Virus record (IMG/VR): IMGVR_UViG_3300037246_000237
Location: 1 to 47,875 of that record
Strand: one strand, 5' to 3'
DNA length: 47,875 nt
Source of the DNA: a virus
The notes beneath the pieces were generated by a model. The model ran no database searches and was not told the DNA's origin. It saw nothing but the letters and a program-made list of their open reading frames with translations. Below, piece after piece: positions 1-7,898 of this stretch; position 1 is the stretch's first letter; every line of letters starts with the position of its first letter. A program made the translations under genes and the position numbers.

Positions 1-118
1 AGATAAGCAGGGCATGTCTGGTGATGAACCTATTAACCTTATCTTTCAAACTGTGAAAACTTACGTACCTAATATGGTTATGCAGAATCCAATCACTGAG
101 GTTAGTTCAGACTACTTG
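1..118. repeat. Terminal overlap, left copy
   Basis: The first 118 bases are the same as the last 118 bases of the window except at positions 100 (G here, A at 47857) and 106 (T here, C at 47863). The overlap lies inside the portal gene, and both differences are silent third-codon-position changes. This indicates a circularly closed assembly (direct terminal redundancy or circular permutation) and not a physical end placed inside a gene. Confidence 0.95.
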
Positions 119-1666
119 GCGTATAAAGAATATGCTGGTATGCTGGGCCTTGCAGTTGATAAAACTGTTACTGGCCTGAAGCTAAAAGAAGAGCTTAGGG
201 CTTGGATCGTATCAGCTATTTTCGCATTTGGAATTATGAAGGTTAGCCTTGCCTCCAGTGAGAATATGATTGTTGACGGAGATACTACTATTGACCCCGG
301 ACAGGTATATGCTGAGATCGTTGACCTTGACGATTTTGTTTTTGATCCTACTTGTACCGATCTGCGGAAGTCTACATTTCTTGGTAGTCGGGTAAGGGTT
401 CCAAGACAGCAACTCTTAGATGATCCGAGCTATAATAAAGAGATGGTTATGAAATTACCCACCTCTAAATATGGTGGCAATGATCGTGTCGATACCATGA
501 CCAGGCAGAGTACAGCAGTTTCAGAGTCTTATACTCTTCAAGACTTCGTTGATGTGGTTGAACTGTGGGTTCCAGAGGCGAATGCACTTGTTACTATCTC
601 TGATCCGCAGCAAATTATACTTGAAGACTATCTTCGCTCTGTGGACTACCACGGCCCCGCTGAAGGGCCTTACGTTTTCCTCAACTTCTCGCCGCCTGTA
701 CCGGGTAATCCGCTGCCAGTCGCTCCTGTGTCACTGTGGTACGACCTGCACATGATTGCGAACCGTACCTTTAAGCGAATGATGAATCAGGCTGACAACC
801 AGAAGGATATTCTGGCTTATTCCCCAGCCTTTGCTGATGAAGCACAAGATATATTAGATGCGGAAGATGGCGATTCTGTGGCTGTTTCTGACCCGAAGGC
901 TGCGCAAATCATGTCATTCGGGGGAGCAAATACCCGCAACGAACAGATGGTCCAGCAGATGCAGATGTGGTTCAACTATGTCGCTGGCAACCCGGATCAG
1001 ATGGCTGGCAATATGTCAAAGGCTACTAAGGGTTCAAAAGAAACCGCAACCCGGACATCTGCTATGCAGTCGAATATGTCTGTTAGCTTAGATGATGCGC
1101 AAGGAATTGTTCAGGACGCTACAGCGGAAGTGTCAAAGCGGATTGCATGGTATCTTCATACTGATCCGCTAATCGAATTACCGTTGACCAGAAGGACAAC
1201 TGGTGGAGAATTTCAACAGGTTATCTTAACGCCTGAACAGCGACGTGGTGACTTCTTACTTTACACGTTTAATATTCGTGCGAAGTCTATGGTTCCTACT
1301 GATCCTGTTACACGTGCCAGACTGATGACAGAGTTTGCAGTTAATGTAATGCCGGGTATTGTCAACGCTGCTAATATTGCGATGACTATGGGTATTCCAT
1401 TTAATGTTCAGCGCTGTCTGACTGATCTTGCAGAACAGCAGGGCTTAACCGCTGACGTTCAGGACTGGTTTGATGATCCTGAATTTATGAATAGAATGAA
1501 ACTACGAATGCAGCTAGGCCCACAGAATCAGGGCAAGGCTGGCGGCGGCCAAGCTCAGCAGAATGGCGGCTTCGGAGGTGGGCCAGCGGCTTCACCTGAA
1601 CAGAAATTTAATCAAGACGCTCAAGCTGGTGCGAATCAATCGCAAGCAGATATGGGAGGTGTCTAA
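1..1666 (+). CDS. Portal protein, main part (start lies at 47636)
   Basis: The portal forms the dodecameric DNA gateway at the unique capsid vertex. The frame is open from base 2. Joined across the assembly overlap to 47636-47757 it gives a 595-residue protein, a usual portal size. The apparent ATG at 14 is internal (codon 46). The call rests on position directly after TerL and before scaffold and capsid, on size, and on the long helical C-terminal half followed by a Gly/Gln/Ala-rich tail (about 1500-1660) that is common in portals of short-tailed phages. The stop codon shares its last A with the next ATG, so the two genes are translationally coupled. Confidence 0.85.
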   Translation, partial: DKQGMSGDEPINLIFQTVKTYVPNMVMQNPITEVSSDYLAYKEYAGMLGLAVDKTVTGLKLKEELRAWIVSAIFAFGIMKVSLASSENMIVDGDTTIDPGQVYAEIVDLDDFVFDPTCTDLRKSTFLGSRVRVPRQQLLDDPSYNKEMVMKLPTSKYGGNDRVDTMTRQSTAVSESYTLQDFVDVVELWVPEANALVTISDPQQIILEDYLRSVDYHGPAEGPYVFLNFSPPVPGNPLPVAPVSLWYDLHMIANRTFKRMMNQADNQKDILAYSPAFADEAQDILDAEDGDSVAVSDPKAAQIMSFGGANTRNEQMVQQMQMWFNYVAGNPDQMAGNMSKATKGSKETATRTSAMQSNMSVSLDDAQGIVQDATAEVSKRIAWYLHTDPLIELPLTRRTTGGEFQQVILTPEQRRGDFLLYTFNIRAKSMVPTDPVTRARLMTEFAVNVMPGIVNAANIAMTMGIPFNVQRCLTDLAEQQGLTADVQDWFDDPEFMNRMKLRMQLGPQNQGKAGGGQAQQNGGFGGGPAASPEQKFNQDAQAGANQSQADMGGV

Positions 1667-1926
1667 TGACGGGAGACTGTTGCGTGAGTAGCGAAAAAAT
1701 AAATGGCTTTGACAAGTGGGACGTAGAAAGTGACGCTCGTACTTTGATTAAGGCCAAGGAACTTGAGAACACTGGCGAAAAATATTATAAAACTTTGCTA
1801 GCTGAAGTTGAGAAGACAGCGAAGGCCGCTACTGAAGCAGCAGCGGTGAAGACTAAAGTTGCTTCTCAGCTAAAGCTAGAGAAAAAAGTTAACAAAGGAC
1901 TTAAGAAAGTATTTGGAGGCAAGTAA
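1666..1926 (+). CDS. Small lysine/alanine-rich protein of the portal operon
   Basis: This 86-residue protein is unrecognised. It begins at an ATG overlapping the portal stop (TAATG) and ends in the same way at the next gene, so it is tightly coupled to head genes. After a short N-terminus with two adjacent cysteines it is strongly charged and rich in Lys, Glu and Ala. It is probably one long alpha-helix or coiled coil from about residue 25 to the end. A virion or head-assembly role is likely only from position. Confidence 0.75.
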   Translation: MTGDCCVSSEKINGFDKWDVESDARTLIKAKELENTGEKYYKTLLAEVEKTAKAATEAAAVKTKVASQLKLEKKVNKGLKKVFGGK

Positions 1927-2123
1927 TGGCGTATGTACCTAAGAAGTCTAAGGGTTATAATCTTGAAAAAGATATTGCGTCCCTTAGCAGACGTGGCAGA
2001 AAGAAGAAACCTGCCGAGAAGAAAACTAAGGAAAAAGAAAACTGGGCATCTGCTCTAAAAAGAAATGTCCAGATGTTGCTTAAGGGCAAAAACTATAAGG
2101 CCCCTAAAAAGAAAAAGAAGTAG
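1926..2123 (+). CDS. Small highly basic protein
   Basis: This 65-residue protein is very rich in lysine and arginine, with a basic C-terminus ending in a run of five lysines. The start ATG overlaps the preceding stop (TAATG). Basic proteins of this size in head operons often bind packaged DNA or act as minor head components, but no family is recognised, so the function is inferred only from charge and position. Confidence 0.75.
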   Translation: MAYVPKKSKGYNLEKDIASLSRRGRKKKPAEKKTKEKENWASALKRNVQMLLKGKNYKAPKKKKK

Positions 2124-2133
2124 GAGATTACTT

Positions 2134-2517
2134 ATGCCGATGTATTCTATAAAGTGTAAAGGTTGCGGGAGCAAGCAAGAGGTGTTCAGGAGTATGACTG
2201 ATTGCGAAAGTATTAGTAGCATACGTTGCGGAATCTGCAATTGCTACATGACTCGTGACATGCAAGCTGATCTGTTTCACGCTGCTTCTGATAGATATGA
2301 TAAACCAATTATCTCTGATTCATTAGCAATTGGTATGGATCAGATCGCAGAGCATAAAGCACAGTTTCCAGATATTGGTGTTACCAATGAAGGCCAGTTA
2401 GTTTTTGATAAGTATAGCACACATCAGGCTTACTTGAAAAAGACTGGCCACATAAAGCACCCCGGCAAAATTCGTCGGTCTGCTAAAAAAGTAGCTACGG
2501 CTACTGCTACTGAGTAA
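2134..2517 (+). CDS. FmdB-like zinc-ribbon protein
   Basis: This 127-residue protein has an N-terminal zinc ribbon of the FmdB type: a YxxxC start with C8 and C11, then a CGIC motif at about residues 33-36. Several phages carry FmdB-like ribbons in structural gene clusters, where the role is not settled. The rest is a polar linker with a basic C-terminus. The ATG at 2134 is chosen because it follows a good AGGAG site. The longer upstream reading overlaps the previous gene and lacks such a site. Confidence 0.75.
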   Translation: MPMYSIKCKGCGSKQEVFRSMTDCESISSIRCGICNCYMTRDMQADLFHAASDRYDKPIISDSLAIGMDQIAEHKAQFPDIGVTNEGQLVFDKYSTHQAYLKKTGHIKHPGKIRRSAKKVATATATE

Positions 2518-2523
2518 CCTACC

Positions 2524-2539
2524 CCCGGAACTAACCGGG
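2524..2539 (+). promoter_or_regulatory. Short GC hairpin before scaffold gene
   Basis: CCCGG and CCGGG separated by AACTAA form a 5-bp hairpin just after the FmdB-like gene and 22 bases before the scaffold start. There is no T-run, so it is not a convincing terminator. It may be an mRNA processing or stability element. Confidence 0.4.
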
Positions 2540-2561
2540 CAGCTAAAACAGGAGAAGTAAA

Positions 2562-3707
2562 ATGGCGTTACCAAAAAATGACCCCGGAAAAAGTGAACAA
2601 GAAATTTTAGATGCAGCAGAAGACAGACTGGCTATTCTTGGCGGTGATCCTTCGGCAGATAAAGTTATCCCCAACGACGAACCTATCCCAGCAGAAGACC
2701 TCGAAGAAGTAGATGAAGACTTAGAAGAGGGCGACGATCTGGACAGTGACGACGATGGTGGTGATGATTCTTCCCCAGAGGACAGCGACACGGATGATGC
2801 GGGCACGGATGACAATGATGATGACACGGATGAGGACGCAGGTAAAGCTAATGACGGTGAGAATGATGAACCGCAACTCACTGATGCTTACTATCGCGCT
2901 GCAATCCACGGTGGATATGACGAAAAGGAAATCGTCGAGTTTATGAAGGCGAATCCTAGTTTAGCTATTAAGACCTTTTCTAAGATGCACGACCAGATGA
3001 ACAGTGTGTCGCAGGAGTTTGCCAATATTGGAAGGTTTAAAAAGGAACAGGCTAACAAGTCTAATCCTGATGATAAATCTGACGATAAGCCGGGCTTCAA
3101 AGAGATTGATCTTGCCAAGCTAAAGGAAGATTATCCAGATGATGCTTTGGTTGCTGTTATCGAACAGATGCAGAGCCAGAGCAAAGCCATGTTCGATGAG
3201 CTTGGCAAGCGTCCTACGCAAGCTGCTAATACAGATCAGCTTGTAGAGGACCAGCAGAAGTTGGAAGCCGACAGAGTTACACATGTCGGTGATATGGTTG
3301 ATTCTTTCTTTAGAGCACCGGGCATGGATCAGTATGCTGCTGTATACGGCACGCTCCCTAATGAAGAGAAAAGCTGGGAGGGTTTGCTTCCTTCTGAAAA
3401 GATGAATCGTATAGCTGTAATCGACCAAGTAGACGAGCTAATTAGCGGAGCTAAGGCGCTAGGCAAAGACATGGACGTGAATGATGCTCTTGATAGAGCG
3501 CACCTTCTCATTACGCAGCCAGTCCAAGAAAAAATGATCCGCAAGGACATCATGGATAAAGTGGTAAAGAGATCGAAAAGCATAACACTTAAACCGAACG
3601 GCTCTTCTACGCCTGCCGCTTCAAAGTCTACAAAGGCCAAATCAGCCGAAGACATAGAAGCCAGAGCCGAAGAGCGCTTGGCCAAAGTGTTTGGACACAA
3701 TCAATAA
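2562..3707 (+). CDS. Scaffolding protein (putative)
   Basis: This 381-residue protein lies directly upstream of the major capsid gene, the classical scaffold position. About residues 40-105 are an extremely acidic, Asp-rich low-complexity stretch. The C-terminal two thirds are helical and charged, ending in a basic region with Lys/Ala repeats, as expected for a scaffold whose basic C-terminal helix binds the coat protein. The start follows a clean GGAGAAG ribosome site. No protease motif was seen. Confidence 0.75.
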   Translation: MALPKNDPGKSEQEILDAAEDRLAILGGDPSADKVIPNDEPIPAEDLEEVDEDLEEGDDLDSDDDGGDDSSPEDSDTDDAGTDDNDDDTDEDAGKANDGENDEPQLTDAYYRAAIHGGYDEKEIVEFMKANPSLAIKTFSKMHDQMNSVSQEFANIGRFKKEQANKSNPDDKSDDKPGFKEIDLAKLKEDYPDDALVAVIEQMQSQSKAMFDELGKRPTQAANTDQLVEDQQKLEADRVTHVGDMVDSFFRAPGMDQYAAVYGTLPNEEKSWEGLLPSEKMNRIAVIDQVDELISGAKALGKDMDVNDALDRAHLLITQPVQEKMIRKDIMDKVVKRSKSITLKPNGSSTPAASKSTKAKSAEDIEARAEERLAKVFGHNQ

Positions 3708-3739
3708 AGTAAGTATTATTTAATTTAGAAAGTTTAACT

Positions 3740-4831
3740 ATGGGTGTTAAGAATAGTCAACTTGTAGACCTTATCGCAACCACTTTGAATGACCTGCCCA
3801 AGCAGCAGTTTGAAGTTATGTGGGACAATCAGGACTATGAGTTCTGCCGTATTTATCAGAACGAAAGAATGGAGATTGATGGTGGCAACATGATTGAGCG
3901 TAAGGTTATGCTTAATCCTACTGGTAACGCTCGTTACCGTAGACTGTATGACACTGATACTCCTTCTGTCAATGAAGTAATGCACACTATCAAAGTACCT
4001 TGGACTCAGATCGGAACCAACTACAGTTGGGATAAGGTCGAGATCATGCGGAATAAGAACTCTGCTAAGGGCTTTGTTAATCTGCTTAAGACTCGTAGAG
4101 TCGATGGCCTTTGGGACCTTGCTAACCTGATCGAAGATCGCGCTTGGAAGACTCCTGACAGTGCTAATGATGACCTGAATCCTTACGGCGTTCCTTACTA
4201 CTTGAACTTCTTCACTGATGCTTCTGGTACTGTGAATAGCGCTGCTGGATTTAATGGTGTTGCTGCAAAGTTTCAGAATGGTAACTTCACTGCGAACATC
4301 GCAGGTATTGATGCTAGTGAAGAGCCTAAGTGGAGAAACTACTGTGCGCCTTATACCGCAGTCAACAACGCTATGCTGAAGACATTCCGTGTTGCGTTTA
4401 TGAAGACTCGGTTTAAAGTGCCTTCGTTTATCAATGATCCTTCTAATATGCGTTCCGCTGCTAAGAGGATTTATGCCAATAGTGACATCATCTCTGACTT
4501 GATGGAACTTGCTGACCTTAGAGATGACAAGCACAGCGGCAAAGATGTTCTTGGTAACTTGAAGGTTGACGATAGTGGTCTTTGCTTTATCAATAGACTT
4601 CCTGTAGTCTTCATCCCGCAGCTTGAGGGTGCAGATTATGATCCTCTCTATTGCATTGACTTTGCTAAGTTTATTCCTTACGTTCAGGATGGTTACTGGA
4701 TGGATGAAGGCGAGCCTATCACTGACCGCACACAGCACACCGTGTTTACTGTCTACCTTGATGGCGCGCACAATAACCTTTGCATCAACCGTAGAACTGC
4801 TGGTTTTGTAATGCACAAAACTTCTGCATAA
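3740..4831 (+). CDS. Major capsid protein
   Basis: This 363-residue protein forms the capsid shell. The call is based on size, its place after the scaffold gene, its own downstream terminator, and a typical coat-protein composition with no low-complexity tract. Codon use is strongly biased: Leu TTA/CTA and Ser TCA codons are almost absent, so the antisense strand stays open nearly end to end. Such bias is a usual mark of the most highly expressed structural gene. I do not see a direct HK97-family signature by eye. Confidence 0.85.
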   Translation: MGVKNSQLVDLIATTLNDLPKQQFEVMWDNQDYEFCRIYQNERMEIDGGNMIERKVMLNPTGNARYRRLYDTDTPSVNEVMHTIKVPWTQIGTNYSWDKVEIMRNKNSAKGFVNLLKTRRVDGLWDLANLIEDRAWKTPDSANDDLNPYGVPYYLNFFTDASGTVNSAAGFNGVAAKFQNGNFTANIAGIDASEEPKWRNYCAPYTAVNNAMLKTFRVAFMKTRFKVPSFINDPSNMRSAAKRIYANSDIISDLMELADLRDDKHSGKDVLGNLKVDDSGLCFINRLPVVFIPQLEGADYDPLYCIDFAKFIPYVQDGYWMDEGEPITDRTQHTVFTVYLDGAHNNLCINRRTAGFVMHKTSA

Positions 4832-4842
4832 TTAGCATGATT

Positions 4843-4895
4843 GTAATCCGTAGCGGAACCTTGTGGGGTAAACCTGCTGCGGATTACTTTTTATT
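4843..4895 (+). terminator. Intrinsic terminator after major capsid gene
   Basis: GTAATCCG (4843-4850) pairs perfectly with CGGATTAC (4880-4887). The pairing extends inward through imperfect GC-rich bases around a loop, and TTTTTATT follows at once. It lies 11 bases after the capsid stop codon. Confidence 0.85.
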
Positions 4896-4919
4896 AAAAT
4901 ATTTTATAAGGAATTTGAA

Positions 4920-5792
4920 ATGAACGAAGTAATTTATGGCGGCGCTGATGCGGTTAATGCTCGTGGCCCCAGCCCTAAGATTTGGAACGACTGCCCTGTA
5001 GAAGAGTTTAGCGAGCGTCCTAGCAAGGGCGTTCATATTTTTGAGGACTTTAAGAACGCTCTGGTTGGTAAAGAGACTGCTAGCGCAACTGACTTTACAG
5101 CTTCCGTAGGCCGTATTGACGGAGTTATCCCTTGGTACACATTTGCTGAAAGTGATAAGCTGGTTGATCTGGCTCTTCAGGCTGACGGTGATGGTGTGCT
5201 TATGCTCGATCAGGATGGTACTGATGCTGATGTAGATTGTATCGTATCTGGCGACAATGTAGTAGGCTCGTTTAAGACACCTACAATTGGTGAGAAAAAA
5301 GGTTTCTGGTTTGAGGCAAGAGTCAAGTTTAGCACTATTGACGATGACACTGCTGGTTCGTTTACTGGCTTGTCCCAGCCGGGCGAAGCTAAAGATGCTG
5401 GTGGCGTTATGGCTGCTGGTGGCTTGACCTTGCAGGACATTGACTACATTGGTTTTGCTCGTCTGTCTGATGACGGTGACGATCTTACTATAGTTTATAA
5501 TGAAGCTGCTAGTGGGACTGCACAGTCTACAGGTAGCCTCATTACTCTAGTAGCTGATACTTATATTCGTATCGGCTTTAAGGTTGTTACACTTGGCCTT
5601 AGCACTAAGATCAGATTTTACGCTGATGGTGTTGACTTGGGTGATTCTGTTGCTATCACTATTGATTCTACTAATGCTAATTTCCCTAGTGCAACTCTCA
5701 TGGCTGCTACTCTGTCTTGGATCGCTGAATCTGCCACGGCAAATGGTGAGAACATGAAGATTGACTGGGTTCGTGTAGCGCAGCAATACTAA
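4920..5792 (+). CDS. Putative capsid decoration / LamG-like protein
   Basis: This 290-residue protein lies between two strong terminators right after the capsid gene, a place where decoration or head-fibre proteins are often found. Residues from about 40 onward look like one beta-sandwich: alternating hydrophobic strands, DG turns, and strand patterns such as FWFEARVKF and IRFYADGVDL that recall concanavalin/LamG folds. The N-terminal 35 residues are Pro/Gly/Asn rich. An exposed capsid-surface or glycan-binding role is inferred from fold and context. Confidence 0.6.
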   Translation: MNEVIYGGADAVNARGPSPKIWNDCPVEEFSERPSKGVHIFEDFKNALVGKETASATDFTASVGRIDGVIPWYTFAESDKLVDLALQADGDGVLMLDQDGTDADVDCIVSGDNVVGSFKTPTIGEKKGFWFEARVKFSTIDDDTAGSFTGLSQPGEAKDAGGVMAAGGLTLQDIDYIGFARLSDDGDDLTIVYNEAASGTAQSTGSLITLVADTYIRIGFKVVTLGLSTKIRFYADGVDLGDSVAITIDSTNANFPSATLMAATLSWIAESATANGENMKIDWVRVAQQY

Positions 5793-5805
5793 TTTTTAAA
5801 ACTAT

Positions 5806-5838
5806 GCCTCGGACATGTAATGTGTCCGGGGCTTTTTT
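5806..5838 (+). terminator. Intrinsic terminator
   Basis: GCCTCGGACA (5806-5815) pairs with TGTCCGGGGC (5823-5832) over 10 bp with one G-T pair and a 7-base loop. TTTTTT follows. It ends the decoration-like gene. Confidence 0.92.
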
Positions 5839-5850
5839 CGGAGTTTAGTT

Positions 5851-6054
5851 ATGGAAGATAAAATTAAAGCCGCACTCGCCAACGTCGATAAAATAGTTAG
5901 TTCCGTTAATATGAGCAGGCAAGAGCATCTCGTCTTGGTTCAGAATATTGAGCTACTTAAGACAGTCGGCGTGGGTTACGTTCAGCTGCTTAAAGAAAGC
6001 GACGGTAAGAAAGAAGCTGTTAAAGAGGGCGAAAAGGATGAGCCAACCGAATAG
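5851..6054 (+). CDS. Small helical protein of head region
   Basis: This 67-residue charged protein is probably helical throughout, with a Lys/Glu-rich C-terminus. The start follows a CGGAG site just after the terminator. Its last codons overlap the start of the adaptor gene by 17 bases, which suggests coupling. No family is recognised. Small proteins here can be head-completion chaperones, but this is only positional. Confidence 0.7.
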   Translation: MEDKIKAALANVDKIVSSVNMSRQEHLVLVQNIELLKTVGVGYVQLLKESDGKKEAVKEGEKDEPTE

Positions 6055-7342
6055 CATACTTACTATTGAAGAACTGATCTTACGAATTGCCAGAGAGATC
6101 GGTGTAGCCGACTATGGTGATTCCGGTCAAGGTATTGCTATGGTTCCTGTTGATCCTCACGATCTGGACATGTGCCGAAGGATAGTATACGATGGTATTA
6201 GGCAATTTGTCGCAGCTAGCCCGCCTAAAGGTTGGCGCTGGATGAGGCGTATAATGAGTGTCGCAATGACAGCCACACGAGTAACTGGCACAGCTGATTC
6301 AGCTACAGCTACTACACTGGTCGATGCTACGTTAACTGATACTTATGATACTGACGATGATCTAAATGGCTGGTTTATTTATATTGATGGGAGTGGAAGT
6401 TATGCGAAGATTACAGATTACACAGCAAGTAGTGGGACCATTACTGTTAGTGATTGGCTTGATGCTCGTGGCAATTCCGGTGGCGCTGACCCTGATACTG
6501 ATGATACATACGTACTTACATCAGTAGAAACTGTAGGTGGTGACATTCACAGGTATCCACTTCCCGAAAACTTTGGTGGTTCTGCTGATGGTGAAATATC
6601 CTATGCTACTAATACTAATCATTCTACTAAGATTGATTGGGTCGATGAGTCGTTCATTAGGCAGCGTAGGGCTACTGTTGTTAATACTGGCTATCCCCTG
6701 TACGCTGCTATTAGACCGCTTGAGCCGTATGCTTCTGGTACTGGGCCGAAGAGAAGGTTCGAAATTCTGTTTGATCCTAACCCTACAACTGATGATACTG
6801 TTGAATTTCCATATAGTGTTTACTTCGATAAAGTAAATTTGGACACTGGCACAGCAACAGGTGGTAGTGATACTACTCTGGTTGATGACAGCCTCGCTAA
6901 TCTTTATCCTGATGACTACTATAATGGCCAGATCATCAAGATCATGGATGGTACTGGAAAGAATAGTAACGCCATAGTAACAGACTACACTGGCATTACT
7001 GGAACATTTACTGTAGCTGACTGGCTATTTATAGATGGGTCAGCTGGGTCAGTTGATCCTGCTGCCAGTAGCACATATCTTGTGCAACCTGTTTCTAATC
7101 TTCATCCAGCAGGTATGCAATTTGATAATGCTATCAAGGCAGCTTGCTTGGCTGAAGCAGAAGAGCAGGTGGATGAGTTAGCTGGCAGAGGATTCATTGG
7201 TAAGTTTAGAAAGTTAGACTTACTTGATGCGTATAAAATTGATATCAGGAGCGCACCACGTTCTTTAGGTACTTCTAATAAGTCCGGTAACGGTAGGCGT
7301 TTCCTACCCGCCCGGGCGCGTAACGATGTAACATTTAGTTAA
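6038..7342 (+). CDS. Head-tail adaptor protein with two inserted beta-domains
   Basis: This 434-residue protein is probably the ring that connects portal to tail (gp4/gp6/gp11-like adaptors). Helical N-terminal residues 1-75 and C-terminal residues 355-415 match the usual all-helical adaptor core. Between them lie two homologous inserts, about residues 83-160 and 271-349. Each begins with TGTA, has a TTLVD motif, then a DG(S/T)G turn, an ITDY/VTDY motif, and a T(I/F)TV(S/A)DWL motif. The ATG at 6038 is chosen because the longer upstream reading is antiphase to the preceding gene and has no ribosome site, while GAGGGCG precedes 6038. Confidence 0.65.
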   Translation: MSQPNSILTIEELILRIAREIGVADYGDSGQGIAMVPVDPHDLDMCRRIVYDGIRQFVAASPPKGWRWMRRIMSVAMTATRVTGTADSATATTLVDATLTDTYDTDDDLNGWFIYIDGSGSYAKITDYTASSGTITVSDWLDARGNSGGADPDTDDTYVLTSVETVGGDIHRYPLPENFGGSADGEISYATNTNHSTKIDWVDESFIRQRRATVVNTGYPLYAAIRPLEPYASGTGPKRRFEILFDPNPTTDDTVEFPYSVYFDKVNLDTGTATGGSDTTLVDDSLANLYPDDYYNGQIIKIMDGTGKNSNAIVTDYTGITGTFTVADWLFIDGSAGSVDPAASSTYLVQPVSNLHPAGMQFDNAIKAACLAEAEEQVDELAGRGFIGKFRKLDLLDAYKIDIRSAPRSLGTSNKSGNGRRFLPARARNDVTFS

Positions 7343-7353
7343 TGAGGAAAATT

Positions 7354-7614
7354 ATGAGTGAATTTACAATAGCATTTGAACTAGCAAATATGGTTCCCGG
7401 CAAAGCTGGCGTAGCTGTACCCATAGCAACATTCATCACCGAAGACGGAGTGCTGGATTGCTACGGAACAACCAAGCCCGCTGATGCAGCCGAAGGTTTT
7501 GCAACCGGGTGTCTGTTCCGTAAAACTGATGGTGCAGATGGTTCTGCGCTATACGTTAACGAAGGTGACGCTGACAGTGCCGACTTTAACTTGGTCACTG
7601 TAGCAGCGGCTTAA
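7354..7614 (+). CDS. Small beta-rich structural protein
   Basis: This 86-residue protein is rich in Gly, Ala, Val and Asp and is probably a small beta-barrel, with a DUF2190-like feel in short strands such as VPIATFITEDG. The start at 7354 has GAGG at proper distance. The ATG at 7342 is too near the previous stop and has no site. A strong terminator follows. Location between adaptor and nozzle genes implies a virion or tail-assembly role, otherwise unknown. Confidence 0.65.
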   Translation: MSEFTIAFELANMVPGKAGVAVPIATFITEDGVLDCYGTTKPADAAEGFATGCLFRKTDGADGSALYVNEGDADSADFNLVTVAAA

Positions 7615-7623
7615 ATATATGCG

Positions 7624-7658
7624 CCCCGGATCAAAGTTGCGGTCCGGGGTTTATTTTT
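7624..7658 (+). terminator. Intrinsic terminator
   Basis: CCCCGGATC (7624-7632) pairs with GGTCCGGGG (7641-7649) with one T-G pair and an 8-base loop. TTTATTTTT follows, directly after the 7614 stop. Confidence 0.92.
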
Positions 7659-7673
7659 CTTTGGAGAATTATT

Positions 7674-7898
7674 ATGCCAGCATTTGCATTTCCAATTGGC
7701 GGAGTCGATAAGGGCCGGGCTACACCCGAAGAAGATTTAGCAGTTACTAACGACTGCAACAACATGCGGCCCTATGATACAATAGACCAGAAAGCAAGAG
7801 GCGGTCAACGTCCTGCTATGGTTAAAAGATTCTCACAGCAAATAGGTGGCGTACCTGCTCCTATTATTGCTATTACTAAAGTTACGGTGGTGAACTAA
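7674..7898 (+). CDS. N-terminal nozzle fragment (short separate gene)
   Basis: This 74-residue protein resembles the extreme N-terminus of tail nozzle/stabilisation proteins of short-tailed phages. It has a GGVDKG start, a T(P)xEDL...N(N)MRPYD segment and an RGGQRPAM motif near residues 43-50. It stops at TAATG, where the 871-residue gene begins in the next frame. In a usual nozzle protein this segment would be continuous with the beta-propeller-like region that here starts near residue 340 of the next gene. It therefore looks like a gene split by a domain insertion, although the piece keeps its own ribosome site (GGAGAATT). Confidence 0.6.
   Translation: MPAFAFPIGGVDKGRATPEEDLAVTNDCNNMRPYDTIDQKARGGQRPAMVKRFSQQIGGVPAPIIAITKVTVVN

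Noticed and set aside
3734-4816. A 360-codon open frame antisense to the major capsid gene
   Set aside because: It arises because the capsid gene avoids TTA, CTA and TCA codons, so antisense stops are missing. There is no ribosome site or protein-like composition.
5948-6037. Upstream extension of the head-tail adaptor
   Set aside because: The extra codons lie inside the preceding gene in another frame and lack a site; the ATG at 6038 has a ribosome site and matches the adaptor N-terminus.
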